From Sphingomonas sp. Root710 (lineage in GTDB: Bacteria; Pseudomonadota; Alphaproteobacteria; Sphingomonadales; Sphingomonadaceae): a stretch of 64,000 nt of DNA. This document shows, piece after piece, positions 16,718 to 25,516 of the stretch. The notes under the pieces were generated by a model. It searched no databases. It had not been told where the DNA came from and saw only the letters and a program-made list of their open reading frames with translations. Position numbers and translations under genes: made by a program. Where the stretch lies: positions 1,063,933 through 1,127,932 of the forward strand of contig NZ_LMIB01000001.1 of assembly GCF_001429065.1 (NCBI RefSeq), read 5' to 3'. Positions within the stretch are counted from its first letter, which is position 1; each line of letters begins with the position of its first letter.

Positions 16718-17089
16718 GCCGCATCCTTCCCGGACGACCGACGGCCGCCCCCCGATATTGCCAGTTCTGAAAGGGCAAAGCCCTCCCCGTTCCAAAGGCC
16801 AAGACCTTCGGGCCCCAGTTATGAAATCACTCTGATGCCGGTTGCGACAGAATCGCGCACCAGCCGTGGATCGCACTCTATGGAGAAGCCGCGATGCGGA
16901 TCAAGAGCATCTATTTTGTCATCGGCCCGCAATATGGGGTTGACAGGCGGTAAGCCGGGCATCCGTCACGAGAATTATTTTTATCGTTATTTTTCAATGA
17001 TTTATTCGGGGCGCTTACAACGAATCAAACTAATTCCGAGAGTTACGTTTTGATGACCCGATCATGACAGTTTTCCGGCCACATATGAC
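16718..17089. other. AT-rich intergenic region upstream of dnaA
   Basis: This gap of about 370 bases between rpsT and dnaA holds no gene I can support. It is clearly AT-richer than the surroundings from about 16965 to 17055 (for example a run of T-rich and ATTATTTTTA-like sequence). GANTC sites, the CcrM methylation target linked to dnaA control in alphaproteobacteria, are seen at 16850-16854 and 17022-17026. I see no convincing DnaA box cluster, so I call it the dnaA promoter region rather than oriC. Confidence 0.5.
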
Positions 17090-17123
17090 AAGAGCCCGCC
17101 AGCATCGCTGCCGGCGGGCTCTT
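17090..17123 (-). terminator. rpsT terminator hairpin
   Basis: Arms AAGAGCCCGCC (17090-17100) and GGCGGGCTCTT (17113-17123) pair perfectly over 11 bases around a 12-base loop, just past the rpsT stop at 17148. The A/T ends of the stem supply a short U-run in either direction, and the hairpin separates rpsT from dnaA. Confidence 0.85.
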
Positions 17124-17147
17124 GGTCAACCGCAATGCTGTGCGCAA

Positions 17148-17411
17148 TTAGCCGAGGGCGGCGACACGCTTGCTGAGGCGCGAGAACTTGCGCGAAGCGG
17201 TGTTCTTGTGAACGACGCCCTTCGACACGCCACGGAACAGTTCGGGCTGGGCAGCGACGAGCGCGGCAGTCGCCGCCGTCTTGTCGCCGGCAGCGAGCGC
17301 GGACTCTACCTTCTTCACAAAGGTACGGATCCGGCTGACCCGCGCGCCGTTGATTTCGGCGCGACGGTCGTTGCGACGGATGCGCTTCTTTGCTTGGGGC
17401 GTATTCGCCAT
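17148..17411 (-). CDS. rpsT: 30S ribosomal protein S20
   Basis: An 87-residue basic helical protein of the small ribosomal subunit that binds 16S rRNA. The N-terminus [20 protein letters not shown] and the C-terminal [20 protein letters not shown] are characteristic. It lies between mutM and dnaA on the same strand and is followed by a strong hairpin terminator. Confidence 0.97.
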   Translation of the reverse strand: MANTPQAKKRIRRNDRRAEINGARVSRIRTFVKKVESALAAGDKTAATAALVAAQPELFRGVSKGVVHKNTASRKFSRLSKRVAALG

Positions 17412-17522
17412 GCTCGTTCAAACCCTAATCTAAAATGTCCAAGGACGGCGGGAGACTCAGCCCTCGCCGGGAAGGCCGGGCCAATACATAGACTTGGCCC
17501 CATGGTCAACCTCCCAAACGCC

Positions 17523-18335
17523 CTATTTCTGGCATTTCGGGCAGTAGAAGGTCGATCGCCCGCCATCGACCCGCCGCGCAACGGTAGCGCCGCAATGGCA
17601 CGCTTCCCCTTCCCGGCCATAGACCAGCCACTGCTTGGCGAAATAGCCGAGCTCGCCGTCAGGCCGCGCATAATCGCGCAGGGTCGAGCCCCCGGCGGTG
17701 ATCGCCGCGCTCAGCACCTCGCGAATCGAATCGACCAGCCGGTCGAGCCGCTTGCGCGCGATCCGGCCCGCCGGGGTGGTCGGCGCGATTCCGGTCATGT
17801 GCAGCGCCTCGCACACATAGATATTGCCGAGCCCTGCGACGATCCGCTGGTCGAGCAGCATCGCCTTGATCGGCGCGGCGCGCCCGTCCAGCGCCTTGGC
17901 CAGATAGGCTCCCGACAGCCCATCCCCCAGCGGTTCCGGGCCGAGCGCCTTGAACGCCGGGAAGTCTGCCAGCTCATCCTTGCGGATCAGATCGACCGAT
18001 CCGAAACGGCGCGGGTCGCACAGCGCCAGCACCCGGCCCGCGTCGGTCTCCAGGATCAAGTGGTCGTGGGTGCCGATCTCCGACGGATCGATCCGCCAGC
18101 GCCCCGACATGCCGAGGTGGAAGATCATGACGTCGTCGCGATCCGTCTCGATCAGCCCATATTTGGCGCGCCGTCCCAATGCGGTGACCGTCGCCCCGGT
18201 CAACCGCTGGCGCAGATCGGCGGGAAAGGCCCGCCGCAGATCGGCGCGGCGCGTCTCCACCCGCGTCAGTCGATGGCCCAGCAATGGCGGTTCAAGGCCG
18301 CGGACGGTGGTTTCGACTTCGGGAAGCTCGGGCAT
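17523..18335 (-). CDS. mutM: formamidopyrimidine-DNA glycosylase
   Basis: Removes 8-oxoguanine and related oxidised purines and nicks the abasic site. The 270-residue protein starts with the catalytic PELPEVE after Met removal (Pro2 nucleophile, Glu3). It has the conserved Lys region (RRAKYGLIET), the H2TH helices with AGLGNIYVCEALH, and a C-terminal four-cysteine zinc finger (CHCGA...FYCPKCQK). Divergent from ubiE across a gap that holds a REP-like pair. Confidence 0.97.
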   Translation of the reverse strand: MPELPEVETTVRGLEPPLLGHRLTRVETRRADLRRAFPADLRQRLTGATVTALGRRAKYGLIETDRDDVMIFHLGMSGRWRIDPSEIGTHDHLILETDAGRVLALCDPRRFGSVDLIRKDELADFPAFKALGPEPLGDGLSGAYLAKALDGRAAPIKAMLLDQRIVAGLGNIYVCEALHMTGIAPTTPAGRIARKRLDRLVDSIREVLSAAITAGGSTLRDYARPDGELGYFAKQWLVYGREGEACHCGATVARRVDGGRSTFYCPKCQK

Positions 18336-18404
18336 GAAGACGACCTAACCCACCCGTCATCCCAGCGAAAGTATTCCGTTCATGGGCGGCAGACCTCCCC
18401 AACT

Positions 18405-18506
18405 CGTCATTCCCGCGAACGCGGGAATTCACTCGCTGGCTTGGTCCGAACCCCTGATGCTTCGGAGCGTGCCTCGCGGTGGATTCCCGCGTCCGCGGGA
18501 ATGACG
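18405..18506. repeat. REP-like inverted repeat, copy 2
   Basis: CGTCATTCCCGCGAACGCGG (from 18405) faces GGATTCCCGCGTCCGCGGGA (from 18481), each a self-complementary unit of the same element found at 15179-15272 and 23143-23236. A diverged unit (CCGTCATCCCAGCGAAAG) precedes it at about 18355. It sits between the divergent mutM and ubiE genes. Confidence 0.8.
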
Positions 18507-18574
18507 AAGAAAATGGGTGCCGCCAGACGAGACATGGTTTGCGGGCGGCGCATCGCTTGGCTAGAGCGACCCGC

Positions 18575-19306
18575 ATGAGCGAAACTGTTTCCTTCGGCTA
18601 TACCGACGTCTCCCCCGAGGAGAAGACCGCCAAGGTCGGCGAAGTCTTCCGCAGCGTGGCCAGCCGCTACGACCTGATGAACGACGCAATGTCGGGCGGG
18701 CTGCATCGACTGTGGAAGGACCGCTTCGTCCGGCTGGTGAAGCCGCGCGCCGGGGAAACCATCCTCGACGTGGCGGGCGGTACCGGCGACATCGCCTTCC
18801 GCCTTGCCCGTTCAGGCGCGAAGGTGATCGTGTCGGACATCAATCCCGCGATGCTCGACGTCGGCAAGGAGCGCGCCCAAAAGAAGCATATCGAAGGGCT
18901 CGACTGGTCGATGCAGAATGCCGAGACGCTGAGCTTCGATGCAAACAGCTTCGACGCCTATACGATCGCCTTCGGCATCCGCAACGTCACCCACCGCGCC
19001 CAGGCGCTGGCCGAGGCGCACCGCGTGCTCAAGCGCGGCGGCCGTTTCTTCTGCCTCGAATTCTCGACGACGCTGTGGCCGGGCTTCAAGGAAGCCTATG
19101 ACGTCTACTCGCACAAGCTCGTCCCCAAGCTGGGCAAGCTGCTCGCGGGGGACGAGGAGAGCTATCGCTACCTGATCGAATCGATCCGCCGATTCCCGAC
19201 GATGGACGCCTTCAAGGCCGAGATCGCCGCAGCGGGCTTCGTTCAGACCCGGGTCGAGCCGATGCTCGGCGGCCTCGTCGCCATCCATAGCGGCTGGAAG
19301 ATTTGA
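18575..19306 (+). CDS. ubiE: demethylmenaquinone/2-methoxy-benzoquinol C-methyltransferase
   Basis: SAM-dependent C-methylation in ubiquinone biosynthesis. The 243-residue protein has FGYTDVSPEEKTAKVGEVF, then VASRYDLMNDAMSGGLHRLW, SAM motif I LDVAGGTGDIAF, and the family signature IAFGIRNVTHRAQALAEAHR with RGGRFFCLEFS. The ATG at 18575 is chosen because upstream in-frame sequence is REP-like DNA. Its stop overlaps the ubiB TTG start by four bases. Confidence 0.96.
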   Translation: MSETVSFGYTDVSPEEKTAKVGEVFRSVASRYDLMNDAMSGGLHRLWKDRFVRLVKPRAGETILDVAGGTGDIAFRLARSGAKVIVSDINPAMLDVGKERAQKKHIEGLDWSMQNAETLSFDANSFDAYTIAFGIRNVTHRAQALAEAHRVLKRGGRFFCLEFSTTLWPGFKEAYDVYSHKLVPKLGKLLAGDEESYRYLIESIRRFPTMDAFKAEIAAAGFVQTRVEPMLGGLVAIHSGWKI

Positions 19307-20835
19307 CCAGCAGCATCACCCATGTGTGGCGGCTGCTGCGCTGGGGCCGCACGCTCGCGCGCCATGGCGCGCTGCGCGGGATCGAACGCGATCCGCTGAC
19401 CCCGCCGCAGGTCCGCCGTCTCGTCCGGCTCGCCCGCTTCGGCGCGCGCATTCCCAAGCAGCCCGCTTATGCCAGCGCATTCGAGGCGCTGGGCCCTGCT
19501 GCGGTCAAGCTGGGCCAAGCGCTCGCGACCCGGCCCGACCTGGTCGGCGAGGATGCCGCGAAGGACCTGTTCCGGCTCCAGGACGCACTCCCTCCCGCTC
19601 CCTTTCCGCTGATCCGCGCGGCGATTGAACAGAGCCTCGGCAAGCCGATCGAGGCCGCCTTCGCTTCTTTCGAGGAAATCCCGGTCGGCGCGGCCTCGAT
19701 CGCGCAGGTCCACCGCGCGGTGACGACCGACGGCCGCACCGTCGCGGTCAAGGTGCTGCGCCCCGGCATCGAGGAAGAGTTCGCCAGGGCGATCGAGACC
19801 TATGAATGGGCCGCCGCGCATGCCGAGCTGATCGGCGGCGAGCTCACCCGGCTCCGCCCCCGCCTGGTCATCGCCACCTTCCGGCAATGGACCGCGCGCG
19901 AGCTCGACTTGCGCCGCGAGGCTGCGTCGGCATCCGAGCTGGCCGAGAATATGGCAGCGGTGCCGGGCTTCGTGATCCCGAAGATCGACTGGAACCGCAC
20001 CGCGCGCCGCGTGATGACGATGGAATGGATCGACGGCATCAAGCTCGCCGACCGCGCCGGGCTCGCTGCGGCGGGCCATGACGGCAAGGCGCTCGGCGCG
20101 CTGCTGGTGCAGGCCTTCCTGCGCCAGGCGATCGCCGACGGCTTCTTCCACGCCGATCTTCACCAGGGCAACCTCTTCGCGCTGCCCGACGGGCGGATCG
20201 CCGCGATCGACTTCGGCATCATGGGCCGGATAGACCGCCGCGCGCGCGTCTGGCTGGCCGAGATCCTCCACGGGCTGATCACCGGCAACTACAAGCGCGT
20301 CGCCGAAATCCATTTCGAGGCGGGCTATGTGCCGCCGCACCATAATGTCGGCGAGTTCACCACCGCCCTGCGCGCGGTGGGCGAACCCATTCGGGGGCTC
20401 GCCGCCAAGGATATCTCGATCGGGCAGATGCTCGACGGCCTGTTCGCGATCACCCGCGACTTCGACATGCAGACCCAGCCGCATCTGCTGCTGCTCCAGA
20501 AGACGATGGTGATGGTCGAAGGCGTCGCCACCGCGCTCGATCCCGATCTCAACATGTGGGAGACGTCGGGCCCGTTCGTGCAGGAATGGATCCGGTCCGA
20601 ACTGGGGCCCGAAGCCTGGCTCGCCGACCGCATCGTCGATGATGTGAAGACCCTGGCCGGCCTCCCCGACCTGATCCGCCGCATCGAAGCGCAATTCCCC
20701 GCCCCCGGCGGCACCCCCCCGCCCCCGCCGCTGCGCGAGGTGCAGGTGATCCGGATCAGCAACGGCTGGCGCTATGCCGCCGTGGCGCTGCTCGCAGGCG
20801 CCGCTGGCGTCGCGGCGACGCTGCTCTTATTATAG
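19303..20835 (+). CDS. ubiB: UbiB, ubiquinone biosynthesis atypical kinase/ATPase
   Basis: Atypical ADCK-type ATPase that assists the membrane-bound ubiquinone assembly steps. The 510-residue product has the KxGQ motif (AAVKLGQALATRPDL), the Ala-rich loop region (PVGAASIAQVHRA), VAVKVLRPG with the ATP-binding Lys, HADLHQGNLFALPDG and IDFGIMGR for metal binding. Two C-terminal membrane segments follow a polyproline stretch. A TTG start at 19303 overlapping the ubiE stop gives the full N-terminus. Confidence 0.95.
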   Translation: MTSSITHVWRLLRWGRTLARHGALRGIERDPLTPPQVRRLVRLARFGARIPKQPAYASAFEALGPAAVKLGQALATRPDLVGEDAAKDLFRLQDALPPAPFPLIRAAIEQSLGKPIEAAFASFEEIPVGAASIAQVHRAVTTDGRTVAVKVLRPGIEEEFARAIETYEWAAAHAELIGGELTRLRPRLVIATFRQWTARELDLRREAASASELAENMAAVPGFVIPKIDWNRTARRVMTMEWIDGIKLADRAGLAAAGHDGKALGALLVQAFLRQAIADGFFHADLHQGNLFALPDGRIAAIDFGIMGRIDRRARVWLAEILHGLITGNYKRVAEIHFEAGYVPPHHNVGEFTTALRAVGEPIRGLAAKDISIGQMLDGLFAITRDFDMQTQPHLLLLQKTMVMVEGVATALDPDLNMWETSGPFVQEWIRSELGPEAWLADRIVDDVKTLAGLPDLIRRIEAQFPAPGGTPPPPPLREVQVIRISNGWRYAAVALLAGAAGVAATLLLL

Positions 20836-20839
20836 CGGC

Positions 20840-21136
20840 ATGACACGGAAAGAGGCTCTCTCCCGGTTGAAAGGCCATGAAGCGGAACTCAAGCGCTTCG
20901 GGCTCCACGCTCTGTTCCTGTTCGGATCGACCCTGCGCGATGAAGCGAAGCCGTCATCCGATGTCGATCTGCTCTGCGATTTCCGTGATTCCGACGACTT
21001 GGGCCTGTTAGAATTCATCCGGGTTCGTGATCGACTGTCTGATCTGCTCGAAAGCCCTATTGACCTCATAGAGCGCCGCTCGATGCGTCCGCGAATTTTG
21101 AGGCGTGTCGAGCATGAGATGCTGCAGGTCTTTTGA
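20840..21136 (+). CDS. MNT-type nucleotidyltransferase (MntA-like antitoxin)
   Basis: A 98-residue minimal nucleotidyltransferase with the exact active-site spacing GS-x10-DxD (FGSTLRDEAKPSSDVDLL). In type VII toxin-antitoxin systems MntA transfers AMP to the HEPN partner HepT and silences it. The ATG at 20840 lies four bases after ubiB, and the stop overlaps the HEPN gene by one base (TGATG). The pair is inserted into an otherwise core metabolic gene string. Confidence 0.88.
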   Translation: MTRKEALSRLKGHEAELKRFGLHALFLFGSTLRDEAKPSSDVDLLCDFRDSDDLGLLEFIRVRDRLSDLLESPIDLIERRSMRPRILRRVEHEMLQVF

Positions 21137-21480
21137 TGCACGACCGCGACATCGACCTCCTCGAACAAATTCTTGATCTGATCGCCGCCATCAAGCGTCG
21201 AACCATAGGCCTCGATCGTGGGCAATTCGAGATCGACCGGGACGAAACCGATCTCGTTGCCTTCCGGCTCGCGCATATCGGTGAAGCCAGCCACAAGCTT
21301 TCAGTCGAGTTGCAAGAAAGACATCCCGATATCGATTGGCGTAGCATCTACGGCATGCGAAACGTCATCGCCCACGACTATGGCGCCATTCTGCCGCGCC
21401 TATTATGGAAGGTCGTCACCACCGATCTCGACATATTGCAGTCGGCATGCCGGCAGGAATTCGATCGGTTGACATCGTGA
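21136..21480 (+). CDS. HEPN-domain protein (HepT-like toxin)
   Basis: A 114-residue all-helical HEPN protein with the catalytic RNase motif R-x4-H-x-Y, seen as RNVIAHDYG. The tyrosine is the residue AMPylated by the MNT partner in characterised type VII pairs. The acidic ERHPDIDWRSIYGM segment before the motif is typical. Its stop overlaps the GTG start of coaBC (GTGA), so an essential CoA-synthesis gene is translationally coupled to a toxin gene. Confidence 0.88.
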   Translation: MHDRDIDLLEQILDLIAAIKRRTIGLDRGQFEIDRDETDLVAFRLAHIGEASHKLSVELQERHPDIDWRSIYGMRNVIAHDYGAILPRLLWKVVTTDLDILQSACRQEFDRLTS

Positions 21481-22694
21481 TCGCCCCACGCATTCTGCTC
21501 ATCATCGGTGGCGGCATCGCTGCCTACAAGGCGTGCGAGCTGGTGCGGCTCATCCGCAAGGGCGGCGGCAGCGTGCGCTGTGTGCTGACCGAGGGGGCGC
21601 AGCATTTCGTGACGCCGATGAGCCTCGCCGCGCTGAGCGAGCAGGAGGTCCACACCAGCCTGTGGGATCTCAAGAACGAGACCGAGATGGGTCATATCCA
21701 GCTCAGCCGCGAGGCCGATCTGGTCGTGGTCTGCCCCGCGACCGCCGACCTGATGGCCAAGATGGCCGCCGGGATGGCCGACGACCTCGCCACCACGCTG
21801 CTCCTCGCCACCGACAAGCCGGTGCTGGCGGTGCCCGCGATGAACGTGCGGATGTGGCTCCACGCCGCGACCCAGCGCAACGTCGCGCGGCTGCGTGACG
21901 ATGGCGTTACGGTGCTCGATCCCGACGACGGCGCGATGGCCTGCGGCGAGTTCGGCCCGGGTCGCTTGCCCGAACCGCCCTTCATCTGGGCTGAAATCGA
22001 GAAGCTGCTGGATAAGCCGCGCTCCGCTCCTGCCGCGGGCATAAAGGGCGGCGCGCTTGCGGGGCGGCATGTGCTGGTGACCGCCGGGCCGACCCATGAG
22101 GCGATCGATCCGGTCCGCTACATCGCGAACCGCTCGTCGGGGAAGCAGGGCTATGCGATCGCCGAAGCGCTGGCGGCGCTGGGCGCGCGGGTGACGCTGG
22201 TGTCGGGCCCGGTAAGCCTGGCGACGCCCGCCGGGGTCCACCGCGTCGATGTCGAAAGCGCCCGCGAGATGGCGGCGGCTGTCGAGGCGGCCTTGCCCGC
22301 CGACGTCGCGGTGATGGTCGCGGCAGTCGCCGACTGGCGCGCCGACACGTCCGCCGGGCAGAAGATCAAGAAGGACGGATCAGGCGCGCCGCCGACGCTG
22401 TCGCTCGCCGAAAATCCCGACATCCTCGCCGGGCTCGCCGCCAGCCCGCGCCGCCCCCGCCTGCTGATCGGCTTCGCCGCAGAGACCGAGAAGGTCGTCG
22501 ACCACGCCATCGCCAAGCGTGCCCGCAAGGACGCGGACTGGATCGTGGCCAACGATGTGTCCGGCGACGTGATGGGCGGCGACAGTAACAGCGTGCACAT
22601 CGTCAGCCGCGACGGGGTCGAAAGCTGGGAGAACCTGGCCAAGGCCGAAGTCGCCACCCGCCTCGCCGCAAGGATTGCCGATGCCTTCTCCTGA
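21477..22694 (+). CDS. coaBC: bifunctional phosphopantothenoylcysteine decarboxylase/phosphopantothenate-cysteine ligase
   Basis: Carries out two successive steps of coenzyme A synthesis. The flavin-binding CoaC half has [14 protein letters not shown], the [19 protein letters not shown] region, PAMNVRMW and ACGEFGPGR. The CoaB half has [20 protein letters not shown] and the lysine/Asn region KIKKDG...[12 protein letters not shown] start at 21477 ([12 protein letters not shown]) gives 405 residues and overlaps the HEPN stop. The dut start lies inside its 3' end. Confidence 0.96.
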   Translation: MIAPRILLIIGGGIAAYKACELVRLIRKGGGSVRCVLTEGAQHFVTPMSLAALSEQEVHTSLWDLKNETEMGHIQLSREADLVVVCPATADLMAKMAAGMADDLATTLLLATDKPVLAVPAMNVRMWLHAATQRNVARLRDDGVTVLDPDDGAMACGEFGPGRLPEPPFIWAEIEKLLDKPRSAPAAGIKGGALAGRHVLVTAGPTHEAIDPVRYIANRSSGKQGYAIAEALAALGARVTLVSGPVSLATPAGVHRVDVESAREMAAAVEAALPADVAVMVAAVADWRADTSAGQKIKKDGSGAPPTLSLAENPDILAGLAASPRRPRLLIGFAAETEKVVDHAIAKRARKDADWIVANDVSGDVMGGDSNSVHIVSRDGVESWENLAKAEVATRLAARIADAFS

Positions 22695-23130
22695 GATTTC
22701 GATACGACTGAAACGCCTCGACCATGGCGCGGGCCTGCCGCTTCCGGCCTATGCCACCGCCCATGCCGCGGGGCTCGACGTCGTCGCAGCGGAGGATGTG
22801 ACGCTTGCTCCCGGCGCGCGCTATGCAGTCGCCACCGGCTTCGCGATCGCGATTCCCGAAGGCTATGAGGTGCAGGTCCGCCCGCGCTCGGGCCTTGCGC
22901 TCAAGAACGGCATAACCTGCCTCAACACCCCAGGCACGATCGACGCCGACTATCGCGGCGAAGTGAAGATCATCCTCGCCAATCTCGGCAGCGATCCGTT
23001 CGAGGTGAAGCGCGGCGAGCGCATCGCCCAGTTCGTCCCCGCCGCGGTTCAGCGCGCGGCCTTTGCCGAGGTGGAGGAACTGGACGATACGGCACGCGGC
23101 ACGGGCGGATTCGGGTCTACCGGGCGATAA
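22681..23130 (+). CDS. dut: dUTP diphosphatase
   Basis: Hydrolyses dUTP to dUMP, keeping uracil out of DNA. The 149-residue protein has the trimeric dUTPase motifs: [51 protein letters not shown] and the C-terminal [10 protein letters not shown] arm. The ATG at 22681 is favoured by AAGGA seven bases upstream and overlaps the coaBC 3' end by 14 bases. Confidence 0.97.
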   Translation: MPSPEISIRLKRLDHGAGLPLPAYATAHAAGLDVVAAEDVTLAPGARYAVATGFAIAIPEGYEVQVRPRSGLALKNGITCLNTPGTIDADYRGEVKIILANLGSDPFEVKRGERIAQFVPAAVQRAAFAEVEELDDTARGTGGFGSTGR

Positions 23131-23142
23131 GCCCTTTCCACT

Positions 23143-23236
23143 CGTCATTCCCGCGAAAGCGGGAGTCCACGGTCACGGACCGCTCAAGCCTTGAATGCAC
23201 CGCCATCCATTGGATTCCCGCTTTCGCGGGAATGAC
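23143..23236. repeat. REP-like inverted repeat, copy 3
   Basis: CGTCATTCCCGCGAAAGCGG (from 23143) faces TGGATTCCCGCTTTCGCGGG (from 23210), forming a large inverted pair of self-complementary units between dut and moeB. The sequence nearly matches copies 1 and 2, so these are dispersed family members rather than gene-specific terminators. Confidence 0.82.
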
Positions 23237-23256
23237 AGGGTAAGGTAACAAAGCCC

Positions 23257-24006
23257 ATGTCCCTGACCGACCAGCAACTCGACCGCTACGCCCGCCACAT
23301 CATCCTCAAGGAGATCGGCGGCGCGGGGCAACAGGCGCTGCTGAACGCAACGGTCGTGATCATCGGCGCGGGCGGCATCGGTTCTCCCGCGATCCAGTAT
23401 CTCGCCGCCGCGGGCGTGGGCCGGCTTCGGGTGATCGATGATGACGTCGTCGACCTGTCGAACCTCCAGCGCCAGACCCTGTTCGCTACCGCCGACATCG
23501 GCCGCCCGAAGGCCGAGGTTGCCGCCGAACGGGTGGCGGGGATGAATCCCGACGTCATGGTCGAGCCCGTCACCGTGCGGATCGACGCCGACACCGCCGA
23601 TGCGCTGCTCGCAGGGGCCGATCTGATCCTCGACGGCTGCGACAATTTCGGCACCCGGCTGGCGACATCCGATGCCGCGACCCGGCTGCATATCCCGATG
23701 GTGTCCGCGGCGGTCGGCCAGTTCGACGGCCAGCTGGGCGTCTGGCGCGGCTGGGAAGCGGACAAGCCCTGCTATCGCTGCCTGGTGGGCGACGATCCCG
23801 GCCAGCCCGACATCAGCTGCGCCGATCAGGGCGTGCTCGGCGCGCTGACCGGGGTGATGGGCAGCCTCGGCGCGATGGAAGCGATCCGTGCGCTCACCAG
23901 TTTCGGCGACGATCCGGCGGGGCGGCTGTTGCTGGTCGACGCGCTCGCCTTCCGCTTCCGCACGATCACCGTGCCCAAGGATCCGGGCTGCCGATGCGCG
24001 GGCTGA
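23257..24006 (+). CDS. moeB: MoeB/ThiF-type adenylyltransferase (E1-like)
   Basis: Activates the C-terminal glycine of a small sulfur carrier (MoaD or ThiS) by adenylation. The 249-residue protein has RYARHIILKEIGGAGQQALL, the nucleotide-binding GAGGIGSPAIQYLAAAGVG, DDDVVDLSNLQRQ, GCDNFGTR and two zinc-ligand pairs (CYRC and CRC near the C-terminus). There is no rhodanese domain. It overlaps the DsrE-like gene by 13 bases, suggesting sulfur trafficking between the two. Confidence 0.92.
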   Translation: MSLTDQQLDRYARHIILKEIGGAGQQALLNATVVIIGAGGIGSPAIQYLAAAGVGRLRVIDDDVVDLSNLQRQTLFATADIGRPKAEVAAERVAGMNPDVMVEPVTVRIDADTADALLAGADLILDGCDNFGTRLATSDAATRLHIPMVSAAVGQFDGQLGVWRGWEADKPCYRCLVGDDPGQPDISCADQGVLGALTGVMGSLGAMEAIRALTSFGDDPAGRLLLVDALAFRFRTITVPKDPGCRCAG

Positions 24007-24356
24007 CCCTGCTGGTCACGGCCGCCGATGCCGAGCGGCTTCACGCGGCGCTGACCTATGCGGCCGCGGGCGCGGCGGCGGGCGCCTCGGTAAAGCTGCA
24101 TCTGCACGAGTGGGCGGTCGCCTTGCTCGCCCCGCTCGGCCCCGCGCCAAAAGACGAAGCGCGCGCCGCGGCCGGCCTGCCGACCCTGCCCCAGATATTC
24201 GAGGAGGCGCTAGCGCTGGGGGTGGCGATCACCGTCTGCCAGAGCGGGCTGGCGCTGGCCGGGATCGACCTCGCCCGGATCGACCCGCGGGCCGAGGCGC
24301 AAGGACCGGTCGGCTTGCTGGGGGCGCTGGGCGATGACCGGATGATCGTCTTCTAG
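23994..24356 (+). CDS. DsrE-family protein
   Basis: A 120-residue alpha/beta protein (GLTLLVTAADAERLHAALTY, AAAGASVKLHLHEWAVALL, ALGVAITVCQSGLALAGID) matching the DsrE/peroxiredoxin-like fold, with one cysteine at the usual late position (VCQSG) that could carry sulfur. The gene starts inside the moeB 3' end, which fits a role in sulfur relay, but the partner is not proven. Confidence 0.78.
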   Translation: MRGLTLLVTAADAERLHAALTYAAAGAAAGASVKLHLHEWAVALLAPLGPAPKDEARAAAGLPTLPQIFEEALALGVAITVCQSGLALAGIDLARIDPRAEAQGPVGLLGALGDDRMIVF

Positions 24357-24364
24357 GGCGGATC

Positions 24365-25468
24365 CTAGGCAAAGCGCCCCGGATCATAAACGGCCGGATC
24401 GATATGCCGCACCGCCTCCGGCAGATCGCGCCCCAGCAATAGCGCGGCGCCGATCATCGCCGCCGCGGGCGCGGTCTGGATGCCGAAGCCGCCCTGTCCG
24501 GCGAACCAGAAGAAGCCGGGCGCACACCGGTCGAAGCCATAGACCGGCACGCGATCCGGCGCGAAGCTGCGCAACCCCGCCCAGGCCCGCTCGCGCCGGA
24601 CGATACGCCAGTCGACGACCTTCTCGAGCCGGTCGATCGCGATCGCGATGTCGATTTCCTCAGGCGCGACATCCGATGGCGGCACCGGCGTCTCGTCATG
24701 GGGCGTCAACCAGATGCGTCCCCCCGCTTCCGGCTTGAAATAGAAGGTCTCCTCGGCATCCATGACCAGCGGCATATCGGCTGGTGCAGGCGGATCGACC
24801 TGCAGCTGAATGACGGTGCGGCGATACGGCTGGATGGCGATCGGCATCGCTCCGGCCAGTGCCGCGACCTCGCTCGCCCAAGCTCCGGCGGCATCGACGA
24901 TGACAGGCGCGACCACGGCCCCAGCGCGGGTTTCGACATGCCACGCCTCACCTTCCCGATGCAGCCCGATGGCTCGCGCGTCGGTGAGCAGCCGCGCACC
25001 CGCACGTTTCGCCCGCCCCAGATAATGAGCGTGCAGGCCCGCCACATCGATATCCTTGCAGCTCGGCTCGCTCAGCCCCCCGCCCTGCTCGTGCCGCAAT
25101 CCCGGCACCCGTTTCGCCGCCTGGCCGGCATCGAGCCGATCGAGCCGGACTGCCGCGTCGTAGTTGCGGACAAGGGTCTCGATCGCATCCTGCCCATCCG
25201 GTCCGGCAAGATGGATCGCGCCCCGTGCGACGAGAAAACCCTGCCCGGACAGATAATCGAACGAGGCACTGGTGAGCGGCTGAACCGCCGGGCCGCCATA
25301 GGTTTCCTGCCAGAACGCGGCCGAGCGACCGGTGCTGTGATAACCCGGTTGTTCCTCGCCCTCGATCAGCACCACCCGCGCCGCATCGCCGATCTCGGCG
25401 GCAAGGCTGGCCCCCGCCATACCCGCGCCGATGACCGCGATGTCGGCGGAGATGATCGTTCCGTTCAT
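24365..25468 (-). CDS. FAD-dependent D-amino acid oxidase-family protein (DauA-like)
   Basis: The 367-residue protein starts with the FAD-binding dinucleotide motif ADIAVIGAGMAGASLAAEIG and then GYHSTGRSAAFWQETYGG, a segment closely resembling the catabolic D-arginine dehydrogenase DauA. The C-terminus has GFFWFAGQGGFGIQTAPAAA, the second FAD contact. It probably oxidises a D-amino acid or similar amine in the cytoplasm; substrate is uncertain. It diverges from the cpa locus. Confidence 0.85.
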   Translation of the reverse strand: MNGTIISADIAVIGAGMAGASLAAEIGDAARVVLIEGEEQPGYHSTGRSAAFWQETYGGPAVQPLTSASFDYLSGQGFLVARGAIHLAGPDGQDAIETLVRNYDAAVRLDRLDAGQAAKRVPGLRHEQGGGLSEPSCKDIDVAGLHAHYLGRAKRAGARLLTDARAIGLHREGEAWHVETRAGAVVAPVIVDAAGAWASEVAALAGAMPIAIQPYRRTVIQLQVDPPAPADMPLVMDAEETFYFKPEAGGRIWLTPHDETPVPPSDVAPEEIDIAIAIDRLEKVVDWRIVRRERAWAGLRSFAPDRVPVYGFDRCAPGFFWFAGQGGFGIQTAPAAAMIGAALLLGRDLPEAVRHIDPAVYDPGRFA

Positions 25469-25516
25469 GGTCTGCGTTTAGGTTTTGGTAAGGCGCGCCG
25501 TCTAGCCTGCTTAACC

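Noticed and set aside
16718-17089. Possible oriC next to dnaA
   Set aside because: It is AT-rich and has GANTC sites, but no cluster of DnaA boxes was found, and in many alphaproteobacteria oriC is not at dnaA.
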